64,000 bases of DNA from Nocardia brasiliensis (GTDB lineage Bacteria > Actinomycetota > Actinomycetes > Mycobacteriales > Mycobacteriaceae): positions 4,278,001 through 4,342,000 of the forward strand of contig NZ_CP046171.1 of assembly GCF_011801125.1 (NCBI RefSeq). Reading direction: 5' to 3'. Below the pieces are notes generated by a model that ran no database searches, had not been told where the DNA came from, and saw nothing but the letters and a program-made list of their open reading frames with translations. The translations under genes were made by a program, and so were the position numbers. Of this stretch, positions 1 through 8,018 are shown piece after piece (the stretch's first letter is position 1; every line of letters begins with the position of its first letter).

Positions 1-281
1 AATGGCCCCAGCCGCTCCCGCCCGTACACATAGGTCCCCCCGGAGGCCGGGTACCGCACGGCCAGGCGCGCCGAGGAGATCGCGTTGCAGCACGCGAGCG
101 CCGCCGCGATCGCGAGGCCGAGCAACAGTCCCGCGCCCGCGGCCCGCGCCGCGGGGCCAAGCGCGGCGAAGATCCCCGCACCGATCATCGCGCCGAGCCC
201 GATCACCACCGCGTCGCCCAGCCCCAGGCGGCGCACCAGCGCCGACTCCGATCCCGTTCCCGCCGCGCCGTTTTCGGCCAT
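1..281 (-). CDS. APC-family amino acid permease, N-terminal part (gene runs off the left edge)
   Basis: The reverse strand reads from an ATG at 281 with GGAG about seven bases upstream. It encodes about 93 residues beginning MAENGAAGTGSESALVRRLG. The stretch GDAVVIGLGAMIGAGIFAALG is the glycine-rich first transmembrane segment typical of APC-superfamily amino-acid/cationic amino-acid permeases. A second hydrophobic segment and YPASGGTYVYGRERLGP, a conserved loop of the family, follow. The gene is cut by the window edge, so substrate and full length cannot be judged. It is divergent from the arsR-like gene at 361 and shares the short region that holds the palindrome at 331-348, so the two may be co-regulated. 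Confidence 0.85.
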   Translation of the reverse strand, partial: MAENGAAGTGSESALVRRLGLGDAVVIGLGAMIGAGIFAALGPAARAAGAGLLLGLAIAAALACCNAISSARLAVRYPASGGTYVYGRERLGP

Positions 282-330
282 CAGAGCTCCTCGGGCGTCG
301 CATCGAGCACCGATCGCCGGTTTGCCGATG

Positions 331-348
331 CATCAATCCTATTTGATG
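331..348. promoter_or_regulatory. Palindromic ArsR-type operator candidate
   Basis: CATCAA-TCCTAT-TTGATG is a perfect 6-bp inverted repeat with a 6-bp spacer. Imperfect ATCAA/TTGAT dyads are typical binding sites of ArsR/SmtB repressors. It lies between the divergent permease and arsR-like starts, 12 bp before the preferred arsR start at 361, where autoregulation is expected. The assignment of binder to site is inference. Confidence 0.55.
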
Positions 349-360
349 TATCCTAGGGCA

Positions 361-1101
361 ATGGCGTCGCCAGAGCGACCGGAACTTCCGGCGTTGTTCC
401 GCACTGCCGCCCATCCGCTGCGCTGGGCGTTGTTGACCGCTCTCGCGCGGGGGGACCACCGGGTCCGCGAGCTCGTCGCCCTCGTCGAGGAACCACAGAA
501 TCTCGTGTCCTATCACCTGCGATTGCTGCGCTCGGCCGGTCTCGTGGGCACCCACCGCAGCACCTTCGACGGTCGCGACACCTACTACCGCCTCGACCTG
601 TCCCGCTGTGCCGCGGCGTTCGGCGACGCGGCGGCGGCGCTGCATCCCGCACTGGCCGCCCCCGCGACGCGCCACCGGCCGACGACCGGATCGGTGCTGT
701 TCGTCTGCACCGGCAACAGCGCACGCTCCCCCATCGCCGCCGCGCTGCTACGGCGGCACTGCCATCGACAGTTCCGGATCGCCTCGGCCGGCAGCCACCC
801 CGGGTCCGAGCTGCACCCCTTCGCAAGCCGGGTCCTGCACGAGGACTACGGCATCGGCACCGCCGGGCAGCGGCCGCGGCCCCTCGCCGACCTGGCGGGC
901 AGCCGGTTCGACCACGTCATCACGCTGTGCGACAAGGTCCGCGAATATCCGCACGGTATTCCCGCGACTACGTACACGCACTGGAGCACCCCGCACCCCG
1001 CCGCCGCCGACTACCCCGAATTCCGCCGTATCACCGCAGAACTCGACACCCGCGTCCGCTACCTGCTGCCCACCCTCGTCCTCGGATCGGAGCAACCATG
1101 A
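361..1101 (+). CDS. ArsR-family repressor fused to a low-molecular-weight-phosphatase-type arsenate reductase
   Basis: 246 residues. Residues 8-85 form an ArsR winged helix with recognition-helix sequence EPQNLVSYHLRLLRSAGLV. Residues 110-240 are a low-molecular-weight protein tyrosine phosphatase / arsenate reductase domain. Its P-loop is CTGNSARSP (Cys116, Arg122) and a second cysteine sits in VITLCDKVRE (Cys190). The region that in relatives reads HWSxPDPA, with the general-acid Asp, reads HWSTPHPA here (His212), which is unusual. The likely role is arsenic sensing plus arsenate reduction in one polypeptide, probably with mycothiol as reductant, by analogy with actinobacterial relatives. 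ATG 361 is preferred because the in-frame ATG at 346 lies inside the palindrome. The stop overlaps the next start by ATGA. No efflux pump or arsenite methylase gene is visible. Confidence 0.85.
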   Translation: MASPERPELPALFRTAAHPLRWALLTALARGDHRVRELVALVEEPQNLVSYHLRLLRSAGLVGTHRSTFDGRDTYYRLDLSRCAAAFGDAAAALHPALAAPATRHRPTTGSVLFVCTGNSARSPIAAALLRRHCHRQFRIASAGSHPGSELHPFASRVLHEDYGIGTAGQRPRPLADLAGSRFDHVITLCDKVREYPHGIPATTYTHWSTPHPAAADYPEFRRITAELDTRVRYLLPTLVLGSEQP

Positions 1102-1487
1102 CCACCCCGACCACCCTCGCCGGCGTTCGCTACATCGTCGACGATGTACGCGCGGCCACCGAGTTCTACACCACCCATCTCGGTTTCACCGTCAACCACG
1201 ACGCCGCGCCCGCGTTCACCGACGTGATCCGCGGCCCACTGCGGCTATTGCTGTCCGGACCGACCAGCTCGGGCGCCCGCCCGATGCCCGATGGCGAGCA
1301 GCCGGTGCCCGGCGGATGGAACCGAATTCATTTGGCCGTAGACGACCTCGAGGCCGAGGTGGCCCGCCTGCGCGCCGCGGGCGTCCCGTTCCGCAACGAC
1401 ATCATCAGCGGGCCCGGTGGTCGCCAGGTCCTCGTCCAGGACCCGGCGGGCAACTTCGTCGAGTTGTTCCAGCCCGCCGCGCGCTGA
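1098..1487 (+). CDS. VOC (glyoxalase/bleomycin-resistance) superfamily protein
   Basis: 129 residues with the paired beta-alpha-beta-beta-beta layout of the vicinal-oxygen-chelate fold. The first half has YIVDDVRAATEFYTTHLGFTV. The second has GWNRIHLAVDDLEAEVARLRAAGVPFR and ends VLVQDPAGNFVELFQP, whose glutamate is a usual metal ligand. It is translationally coupled to the ArsR/arsenate-reductase fusion through a 4-bp ATGA overlap, so the two form a small operon. VOC proteins (ArsI C-As lyases, for example) occur in arsenic operons, but the cysteine-rich ArsI motif is absent, so the substrate is unknown. Confidence 0.82.
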   Translation: MTTPTTLAGVRYIVDDVRAATEFYTTHLGFTVNHDAAPAFTDVIRGPLRLLLSGPTSSGARPMPDGEQPVPGGWNRIHLAVDDLEAEVARLRAAGVPFRNDIISGPGGRQVLVQDPAGNFVELFQPAAR

Positions 1488-1497
1488 TCGGGCGGCG

Positions 1498-3252
1498 CTA
1501 CCGGTAGTAGACCTCCAGCTCCGCGATCGAGGTGAAATAGGCACTGCCGCCGGGCTTTCCGATGATGCGCACGCCGTCGCCCGCGATGCTGGCGAAGGTG
1601 AAGGTATAGGTGGTGAACGCGCCGGTCGATGCGGTGAAGGGATACCGCGGTTCGATCTTGGTGTTCGACACATCGAGCCAGCGGAAGTCCTGGCGCACCT
1701 GGACGCGCAGTCCCGCCGCGAACCACCCGCCGTCGTCGAACATTTCACCGGTCGTGTAGACGACCTGGTTCATCAGGTACGGCTTCGACCAGGTGAAACC
1801 CCAGAAGTCCAGGTCCTTGTTCTCCTGGTCGAAACTGTTCTCGCTCTTGGTGAAGTCGCCGTCGTTGTAGTACTCGCAGTGGCCGAAGTGCGCGGACTTC
1901 TCGATGGGTGTGACGTCGGCACCGCTGTAGGCGAGGTTGTCGCGCGGGTCCGGCTGATTGGCCGGCGACTGCGCACTGAACGGCCGCAACGTCAACTCAC
2001 GCAGGTTGAAGCTGTAGGCGGTATCGCCGCCCGCGCTGCCGACCCACCAGTTCGACTGCACCCACATCGACATCCCGTCGGCCGCGATGAACTTGGACGG
2101 GATCGTGGTGGCGTATCCACCGTTCTTCGGCCCCGGACAGCCCGGCTCGCGACCGAACCACGGATAGCCGCCGAAATCCTTGGTGAAGAACAGTTTCCAC
2201 GGACCCCACGGCGTCGGCGCCTCATAGAACTCATAGGTGTACTCGGTCCACGACGTGTACAGATAGCGTCGCAGCGCCTTGACGTACACCACACCGCCCT
2301 GCGAGAGCACCGAGAGGTTGTGCGGATACTCCCGGTAGTTGCGCAGTGTCGAATACTGCCTTCTGGTGTCGCGCAGCACCGCGCGCCGGTCGTTCAGCTG
2401 CTTGCTCCACCGCGGCTCGTCACCGTCGAGTCCGGCGAAGAACTCCCAGCGGTTGCGCTGCTCGACCGCGTCCTTCGGCGCCCGCGCCAGATACAGGTCG
2501 AACGGATCGGCCACGGTGGCGGTGAACGACCCGCGCCAATTGCCGTCCAGGCCATAGGCGTAGACGTAGCGCGCCGCCTCCGCCCCCAATGCCGTCACCG
2601 CGTCGCCGGAGTCGCGCCCGAAGTCGAGAAAGAAGATGGTGGTGAACACCCCGTCGGCGAACATCGGCTGCTGGGTCTTGTGCCAGGTCTGCCCGTGATC
2701 GTCGGACCACGAGACGCTGGCGGCGGGCGCGTCGTTGAACGCGATATCTTCTTGCCCCAGGCGCAGATCCTGAATCGCGAGGTAGAGCCGCCCGTCCACC
2801 GAGACGATCCCGGTCGGCTTGCGGTTGTACTGCGCGGGATCGCCCCAGATCACCCCGACCTCGTCGGCAACGGCCAGCACCGTCCCGGTGAAGCCGCTCT
2901 TCGGATCACCGGTGATCCGATTGACCACGATGTCGTGGCGCGGCCCGTCCGCGAATCCGCTGCCGTCACCGTTGACCGAGTACAGGTTGTCGTCGTCGGA
3001 CCAGCAGGTCACCCACAGGTCCCCGTCGCTGTCGCTGTCGACCTCGAGCGCGCTGCCCACCATCGCGGTCGCGAAAAAAGTGCTCAGTTCGGTGCTGGGA
3101 GTCGCTGGCCCGCCAGGGTTTTCGCCGCGATCACCGGCTGGCGGCGCGGACGAGCGCGACGCACCGGCCCCGGCGACACCGAGCCCGGCGGCCAGCACGC
3201 CCGCTGCCCCGCAGACCCCGACCATGAACCGGCGTCGCCCGATACCGCTCAC
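1498..3252 (-). CDS. Tat-exported Asp-box (sialidase-like) protein with C-terminal discoidin-like domain
   Basis: 584 residues from GTG 3252, which has GAGGGG about eight bases upstream; the longer ORF would bury the signal peptide. The N-terminus GIGRRRFMVGVCGAAGVLAAG is a twin-arginine signal. The body contains WSDDHGQTW, an Asp box (S-x-D-x-G-x-T-W) of sialidase/BNR propellers, and aromatic, tryptophan-rich blades. The last roughly 130 residues end GDGVRIIGKPGGSAYFTSIAELEVYY, closely resembling the final strands of F5/8-type-C (discoidin) carbohydrate-binding domains. It is probably a secreted glycan-binding or glycan-cleaving protein. Catalytic residues of true sialidases (Arg triad, Tyr/Glu) could not be verified. 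It is convergent with the VOC gene. Confidence 0.72.
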   Translation of the reverse strand: MSGIGRRRFMVGVCGAAGVLAAGLGVAGAGASRSSAPPAGDRGENPGGPATPSTELSTFFATAMVGSALEVDSDSDGDLWVTCWSDDDNLYSVNGDGSGFADGPRHDIVVNRITGDPKSGFTGTVLAVADEVGVIWGDPAQYNRKPTGIVSVDGRLYLAIQDLRLGQEDIAFNDAPAASVSWSDDHGQTWHKTQQPMFADGVFTTIFFLDFGRDSGDAVTALGAEAARYVYAYGLDGNWRGSFTATVADPFDLYLARAPKDAVEQRNRWEFFAGLDGDEPRWSKQLNDRRAVLRDTRRQYSTLRNYREYPHNLSVLSQGGVVYVKALRRYLYTSWTEYTYEFYEAPTPWGPWKLFFTKDFGGYPWFGREPGCPGPKNGGYATTIPSKFIAADGMSMWVQSNWWVGSAGGDTAYSFNLRELTLRPFSAQSPANQPDPRDNLAYSGADVTPIEKSAHFGHCEYYNDGDFTKSENSFDQENKDLDFWGFTWSKPYLMNQVVYTTGEMFDDGGWFAAGLRVQVRQDFRWLDVSNTKIEPRYPFTASTGAFTTYTFTFASIAGDGVRIIGKPGGSAYFTSIAELEVYYR

Positions 3253-3521
3253 TCCATGACCCCTCGGCCACCGACCGACCGCCCCATCGAACCACCTACC
3301 GGGCAACACCTTTCACCACGACAGGCCGACACGCTGACAACGCTGTTCACGCAGACCATCTTTCGAGCAGAATCCATCCCGCACCCGACACTAGCCGTTA
3401 CCTCCCGCACCGGCATGGCGAGCCGCCCACCACCACTCCCGCTCAGCGAGAACACCTGTTGACACCCCGAACGACGCGACCGATGGTTGGCGCAGCCCCA
3501 CACCGTCGTCAGGAGTGGCCG

Positions 3522-4655
3522 ATGTCCTCATCCCAGCCCGAGTCGGGTATGCGGCTGCAACGCAGTAGCCGCGACGCCACCGCGTTGCTCCCGCGGCTCA
3601 CCGACTGGCTTGCCACGCGACTGCCCGAGGGTGCGCGACCGCGACTCACCCTGCGTTCCGGCATCGACAGCAACGGCATGTCGGCGGAAACGTTGGTACT
3701 CAACGCGACCTGGACCGAAGCCGGGGTCGCGGGGACCGTCGATCTGATCGCCCGGATGGCGCCCGCCCCTGGCGACTTCCCCATACTCGAACACTACGAT
3801 CTGCGCGCCCAGTTCGACACGATGCGGCTCGTCGCCGAGACGAGCGGCGTGCCGGTGCCGCGGGTGCGATTCCTCGAACCGACGGGTGCGGTGCTCGGCA
3901 CACCGTTCCTGTTGATGGATCGGGTGGACGGCGTGGTGCCACCCGACGTCATGCCCTACACCTTCGGCGGCAACTGGTTGTTCGACGCGCACCCAGAACA
4001 ACGACAGCGGTTGCAGCACAGCACGATCGAGACGCTCGCCGCGCTGCACGCGATTCCGGACGCCCCCGAGCTGTTCGCCTTCCTCGAGCCAGCACAACCC
4101 GGTGCCCGCGCGCTCGAACGAACACTGAACCGGGCGCGCGCGTGGTACGAGTTCGCGGCGCGCGACATCGGAGCATCGCCGCTGGTCGAGCGAATCCTGG
4201 TGTGGCTCACGGCGAACCTGCCCGAGACAGCGCCCGGTACCGACGTCCTGTCTTGGGGCGACGCCCGCATCGGTAACTGTCTGTACCGGGATTTCGTCCC
4301 TGTCGCGGTACTGGACTGGGAACTGGCGACGCTCGGTCCGCGGGAACTCGACGTGGCCTGGCTCGTGTTCGCGCACCGCGTCTTTCAGACGATCGCACAG
4401 ACCTTCGGCCTCCCCGGCATGCCCGAGTTCCTGCGCGAGGCCGACGTCACGGCGACCTACGCCGAGTGCGCGGGCAAGCCGCTCGACGACCTCACCTGGT
4501 ACACCATGTTCGCCGCGCTCAACTACTGCGTCGTCTTCCTGCGCTCCGGCGCTCGCCAGATCCACTTCGGCGAGATGGCCCGACCCGACGACATCGAGTC
4601 GCTGTTGCACCATCGATCACTGGTCGAGGAACTGCTCGCCGAGCTCGGCGCCTGA
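3522..4655 (+). CDS. Phosphotransferase family protein (APH/ChoK kinase-like, ACAD10/11-type)
   Basis: 377 residues from ATG 3522, with AGGAG at 3511-3515; in-frame starts further upstream lack such a site. The catalytic loop reads LSWGDARIGNCLY followed by AVLDWELATLGPRELDVAW. This corresponds to the Brenner HGDxxxxN and DxE/D motifs of aminoglycoside/choline kinase-like enzymes; Trp replaces the usual His before GD. MGLMDRVDG-type hinge sequence (LLMDRVDGVVPP) and helical C-lobe are present. Actinobacterial members are often linked to acyl-CoA dehydrogenases, but none is adjacent here, so the substrate is unknown. Its 269-bp upstream gap, shared with the divergent discoidin protein, shows no clear promoter. 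Confidence 0.8.
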   Translation: MSSSQPESGMRLQRSSRDATALLPRLTDWLATRLPEGARPRLTLRSGIDSNGMSAETLVLNATWTEAGVAGTVDLIARMAPAPGDFPILEHYDLRAQFDTMRLVAETSGVPVPRVRFLEPTGAVLGTPFLLMDRVDGVVPPDVMPYTFGGNWLFDAHPEQRQRLQHSTIETLAALHAIPDAPELFAFLEPAQPGARALERTLNRARAWYEFAARDIGASPLVERILVWLTANLPETAPGTDVLSWGDARIGNCLYRDFVPVAVLDWELATLGPRELDVAWLVFAHRVFQTIAQTFGLPGMPEFLREADVTATYAECAGKPLDDLTWYTMFAALNYCVVFLRSGARQIHFGEMARPDDIESLLHHRSLVEELLAELGA

Positions 4656-4754
4656 ACGCCGCCGCACGCCGGTCTCGGCGCGCTGCGCGCGGCGCGGGAT
4701 GACCGATGCCCGCCTTGCCCAGCATGATGGTGGGATGAGCGAACGAGTGAGCGC

Positions 4755-5450
4755 ATGCGCGGACTACTGATTCTGATCGTGCTGCTGACGATCGCGCTGC
4801 TGATCGGCGACCGGGTCGCGGTCACCATGGCGCAGCGCGAGATCGGCCGCAAGATCGCCGCCGACTACCAGCTGCCCCGGCAACCACGGGTCACCATCGG
4901 CGGCTTCCCGTTCCTCACTCAGGCTGTCGACGGCACCTATCGTGACATCGACCTCGAGGTCGGCGAGTGGAGCGGCGATGGCCTCTCGGTGCGCGATCTC
5001 GCGATCGACCTGACCGAGGTGTCCGCGCCGCTGTCCGACGTTCTGCACAACCGCACCTCGAGTTTCGTGGCCGCGCGGGCGAACGCGACAGCGGTCGTCC
5101 CCTACGACGCGGTGCGTGGCTTCGCGCCTCCGGGTGTGGAGTCGATCTCCTACAGTCCGGACGGGCTGCGCGTCACCGGAACGTTCTTGGTGGAGGGCAT
5201 ACCGGTGCCGGGGACGGTCATCGTCACGGTCGCGCCGACCGAGCGCGGTATCGAGGTCACGCCGGTGGCGGTGCAGGCCGCGGCGGGCGGTCCGACGATC
5301 TCCCTCGCCATGCTGCGCAGCGCCCTGACCTTCACCGTGCCGCTGCGGCAGCTGCCGCTCGGCGCGCGGCTCACGGCCATCGCGCCCGGCCCCGGCGGCC
5401 TCGACGTCACCGCGGTGGCCGACGACGTCCGATTCGCCGACCTGCCCTGA
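4755..5450 (+). CDS. LmeA-family (DUF2993) membrane-anchored lipid-binding protein
   Basis: 231 residues. An N-terminal uncleaved signal/anchor, LLILIVLLTIALLIGDRVAV, precedes a periplasmic domain with the hallmark IGGFPFLTQAVDGTYRDIDLEV of DUF2993. Conserved later strands include SISYSPDGLRVTG and LPLGARLTAI. In mycobacteria LmeA binds phospholipid and sustains lipomannan/lipoarabinomannan mannan elongation. This copy is somewhat shorter than the mycobacterial protein. It starts about 100 bp after the phosphotransferase stop and its stop directly abuts the stop of the convergent RDD gene. A GH76-type mannanase-like gene lies 1.1 kb downstream, a suggestive but unproven link. Confidence 0.8.
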   Translation: MRGLLILIVLLTIALLIGDRVAVTMAQREIGRKIAADYQLPRQPRVTIGGFPFLTQAVDGTYRDIDLEVGEWSGDGLSVRDLAIDLTEVSAPLSDVLHNRTSSFVAARANATAVVPYDAVRGFAPPGVESISYSPDGLRVTGTFLVEGIPVPGTVIVTVAPTERGIEVTPVAVQAAAGGPTISLAMLRSALTFTVPLRQLPLGARLTAIAPGPGGLDVTAVADDVRFADLP

Positions 5451-5933
5451 TCACGGTTGCGCCCACTGCCGCTCATCGCGCCGGCGCACGGTGCGCAGCC
5501 CGCACGCCTGGCCCACGCTCGCGCCCTCCAACAGGAACTGGGCCACGATCACGAAATAGCCGAACAGCCATCGCAGCAGCGTCTGCCACGGTCGCGGCCG
5601 GCGGCCGTCCTTCCAGCGCAGCACCCGCATGCCGAAGAGCAGCTTGGCGAGACTGCCGCGAAAGACCAGTGTGCCGACCACGTGGTTGGCGAACGACACC
5701 CCGAGCAGACACGGAACGAACACCGGCGCGAACTCCGCGATACCCGCCGACGCGTGAAAGACGCGCTGCGCCAACGCCAAAGCCACGAAGAAGGCAAGCA
5801 GTCCATCGGCGATGGCCGCGAGCGCGAGCCGGTTCTCCCCGGCCTCCGCAGGCACCCACACCCGCGGTGTTCGGCCGGGCCCCGCCGCGGCGGCGGAATC
5901 TATATAAGGTGCGTTCACGGCCGACATTCTCAC
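5451..5933 (-). CDS. RDD-family integral membrane protein
   Basis: 160 residues with three hydrophobic segments: LALAAIADGLLAFFVALALA, FVPCLLGVSFANHVVGTLVF, and LLRWLFGYFVIVAQFLL. The first carries the AxxxD variant of the RDD motif. GSLAKLLFGMRVLRWKDGRRP between segments two and three is the typical RDD loop (GQTPGKxxxGLRVVR in relatives). Function is unknown; some RDD proteins act in ion exchange or as small-molecule channels. The listed start is GTG 5933; ATG 5927 two codons later is equally possible and neither has a strong ribosome-binding site. Tail-to-tail with the LmeA-like gene with no gap. Confidence 0.78.
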   Translation of the reverse strand: MRMSAVNAPYIDSAAAAGPGRTPRVWVPAEAGENRLALAAIADGLLAFFVALALAQRVFHASAGIAEFAPVFVPCLLGVSFANHVVGTLVFRGSLAKLLFGMRVLRWKDGRRPRPWQTLLRWLFGYFVIVAQFLLEGASVGQACGLRTVRRRDERQWAQP

Positions 5934-5994
5934 TCGAGATCACCGGCCCTGCCCAGCACCGGTAATTGGGGGCTACCCGGCCAGTAGTACCACG

Positions 5995-6339
5995 ATGGAT
6001 TATGGAGCCGGATTCTTTTCGAGGCTATCGGGGGTTGCGCACGTCGCGACCAGTTACTACACGTTCATGGTGAACGGCAAGTCGTACTACACCGGAGGTT
6101 CCGTCGGAGGATTCAATCCGCCGGCGCGCGAACTCAGCGAGGGAAGTACCGTTCAGATCGTCTACGACCCGCGCGATCCGAAGGTTACGTGCACCTGCGA
6201 CCCGTCGACCCTCGTGCAGTCCAGCACTTCCTACGCACTGTCGGCAGCGACCGGAGTCGCCGCGTTGAGCATCGCGGCCGCGGTGTACTGGTGGTTCGTC
6301 CACCGCCGCCGGCCCGCTGCGCCACCGCACGCGCCCTGA
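5995..6339 (+). CDS. DUF3592-like small membrane protein
   Basis: 114 residues. The core YTFMVNGKSYYTGGSVGGF...GSTVQIVYDPRDPKVTC matches the DUF3592 pattern of a beta-rich extracytoplasmic domain with a Y-DP-x-P motif. It is followed by one C-terminal transmembrane segment (ALSAATGVAALSIAAAVYWWFV) and a basic tail. The N-terminal transmembrane helix usual in this family is missing, so the gene may be truncated or begin elsewhere, and no clear ribosome-binding site precedes ATG 5995. Function unknown. The 204 bp after it hold no feature I can support. Confidence 0.55.
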   Translation: MDYGAGFFSRLSGVAHVATSYYTFMVNGKSYYTGGSVGGFNPPARELSEGSTVQIVYDPRDPKVTCTCDPSTLVQSSTSYALSAATGVAALSIAAAVYWWFVHRRRPAAPPHAP

Positions 6340-6543
6340 GCCGTCGTTGCGACCTTGACACCGGACACCGCCGGATCTCGCTGCGCATCACCGGGCTACC
6401 CCGCGCCGGAAACTGTTCGCGGAATGTTCTTTCCGGCCACACCGTGCGCGGGTGGTCGCTCTGCTCTCATGATTCGGAAGAGTTCAGGCGTAGGGCGCGG
6501 TGGGTTGTGGCCGCGGCGATCGTGGTCGAGGAGTGCGAGCGGG

Positions 6544-7749
6544 ATGGATCGCCGAAGTGCGGGGATCAGCAGGCGCCGCGTGCTGCTGGTGGCGGGCGCC
6601 TCGATCGCGCTGACCACCGTCACCCCGCCGACCAGGGCGGTGGCGATCACCGGCAGCGTGTCCACCCGTCCGGAAGCGCCGGCCGGGCGCGCCGATCTCG
6701 CGGAGCAGGCGATCGCCTCGCGCCACGTACGCGCCCTCTGGGGGCACCCGCACCTGCGGCTCGGCACGCTCGTGTGGCCGTCGTCGCTGCTCGATCAGTC
6801 GTTCGCGCGCTGGTGCTACTGGTGGCAGGCGCACCTGTTGGACTGTGCGGTCGACGCTGCGGCGCGCGCTCGCACCCCCGAACGCGTCGAACGGGTCCTC
6901 GCCCTCGCTCGCGGCATCCGGACCCGCAATATCACCGGCTGGACCAACCGTTACTACGACGACATGTCCTGGCTGGCACTGGCTCTCGAACGCGCCGAGC
7001 GCCTGCTCGGTCTCCGGTTCGACGAGGCGATCGGCGAATTGACGGCCGACCTCATCGGCGGCTGGAATCCGGCGGTCGGCGCGCTGCCCTGGCGTTCGGG
7101 CGACGAGTACTACAACACGCCCGCGATAGGTCCGGCCGGCATCGCGCTGGCTCGAACGGGCGAGCTGACGCGCGCCACGCGGCTCGCCGAGTTCCTGCAC
7201 ACCCGGCTGCGCGACAGCGCCACCGGACTGATCCTGGACGGTGTGCACGAGCCGGGCGGCCGGGTCGAGCGCACGCCGCACACCTACTGCCAGGGTGTAG
7301 CGATCGGCCTGGACACCGAATTGGCAACGCGCACCGGAGAATCCAAGTACCACCGACGCGCAACCACGCTCATCGACGCGGTCGCGGACCGGCTCACCGA
7401 CGAGGGGGTGATCGCCGCCTCCGCCGCCGACGACTCCGGCCTGTTCATGGGCATCCTGGCCCGCTACCTCGCCGAAGCCGCACTCGCACTGAATGATTCG
7501 ACCGCCGCACAGATCGTGCACGCCTCGGCGCAGGCGGCCTGGCGCCATCGCGCCGAAGTCGACGGACTCCCACTCTTCGGCGTCGACTGGACCCGCCCCG
7601 TACCGGAACCCACGCACCCACCGACGCTGCCGCAACTGATGTCCACCCCGGCCGACACCCCCGCGAACCTCAGCCGGGACCTCTCGGTCCAGCTCAGCGC
7701 CTGGATGCTCTTGGAAGCCGATCACCGCCTCAGCGCCGCCGGTCGCTGA
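6544..7749 (+). CDS. Tat-exported glycoside hydrolase family 76-like protein (alpha-1,6-mannanase type)
   Basis: 401 residues from ATG 6544. This start places the twin-arginine signal MDRRSAGISRRRVLLVAGAS at the N-terminus; longer in-frame starts would not. Mature residues form an (alpha/alpha)6-type helical repeat. WTNRYYDDMSWLALALERA (Asp139-Asp140) corresponds to the adjacent catalytic aspartates of GH76 endo-alpha-1,6-mannanases. LPWRSGDEYYNTPAIGPAGIALARTG and a later YCQGVAIGLDTELATRTG are further family signatures. Probable substrate is an alpha-1,6-mannan such as the backbone of lipomannan or a foreign mannan. It stands alone on its strand, downstream of the LmeA-like and DUF3592-like genes. 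Confidence 0.75.
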   Translation: MDRRSAGISRRRVLLVAGASIALTTVTPPTRAVAITGSVSTRPEAPAGRADLAEQAIASRHVRALWGHPHLRLGTLVWPSSLLDQSFARWCYWWQAHLLDCAVDAAARARTPERVERVLALARGIRTRNITGWTNRYYDDMSWLALALERAERLLGLRFDEAIGELTADLIGGWNPAVGALPWRSGDEYYNTPAIGPAGIALARTGELTRATRLAEFLHTRLRDSATGLILDGVHEPGGRVERTPHTYCQGVAIGLDTELATRTGESKYHRRATTLIDAVADRLTDEGVIAASAADDSGLFMGILARYLAEAALALNDSTAAQIVHASAQAAWRHRAEVDGLPLFGVDWTRPVPEPTHPPTLPQLMSTPADTPANLSRDLSVQLSAWMLLEADHRLSAAGR

Positions 7750-8018
7750 CCGGGCGACCGGCCACCTTGCGCCCGATCCAGCCGATCGGCGGTCCAAGAG
7801 CCGCCGTTCGGCGGCTGGGGGCGACCGCGAGGCGGCGGTAGCTTCTGAATTCCATTGCTTTCTAGGAGGTTTGGTGCTCGATTTGCAGGAGATCTCAGAC
7901 CGGTTGGAGATTCAGCAGCTGTTGGTGGCGTACGCGACCGCGGTCGACAGCGGGAATTTCGACGCGTTCGACGAGGTGTTCGTCGAGGATGCCGACATCG
8001 ATCTGACGGCGTTCGGCG

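Noticed and set aside
85..360. Long N-terminal extension of the ArsR fusion starting at 85
   Set aside because: It would overlap the divergent permease gene and the operator palindrome; the ArsR domain begins only after 361.
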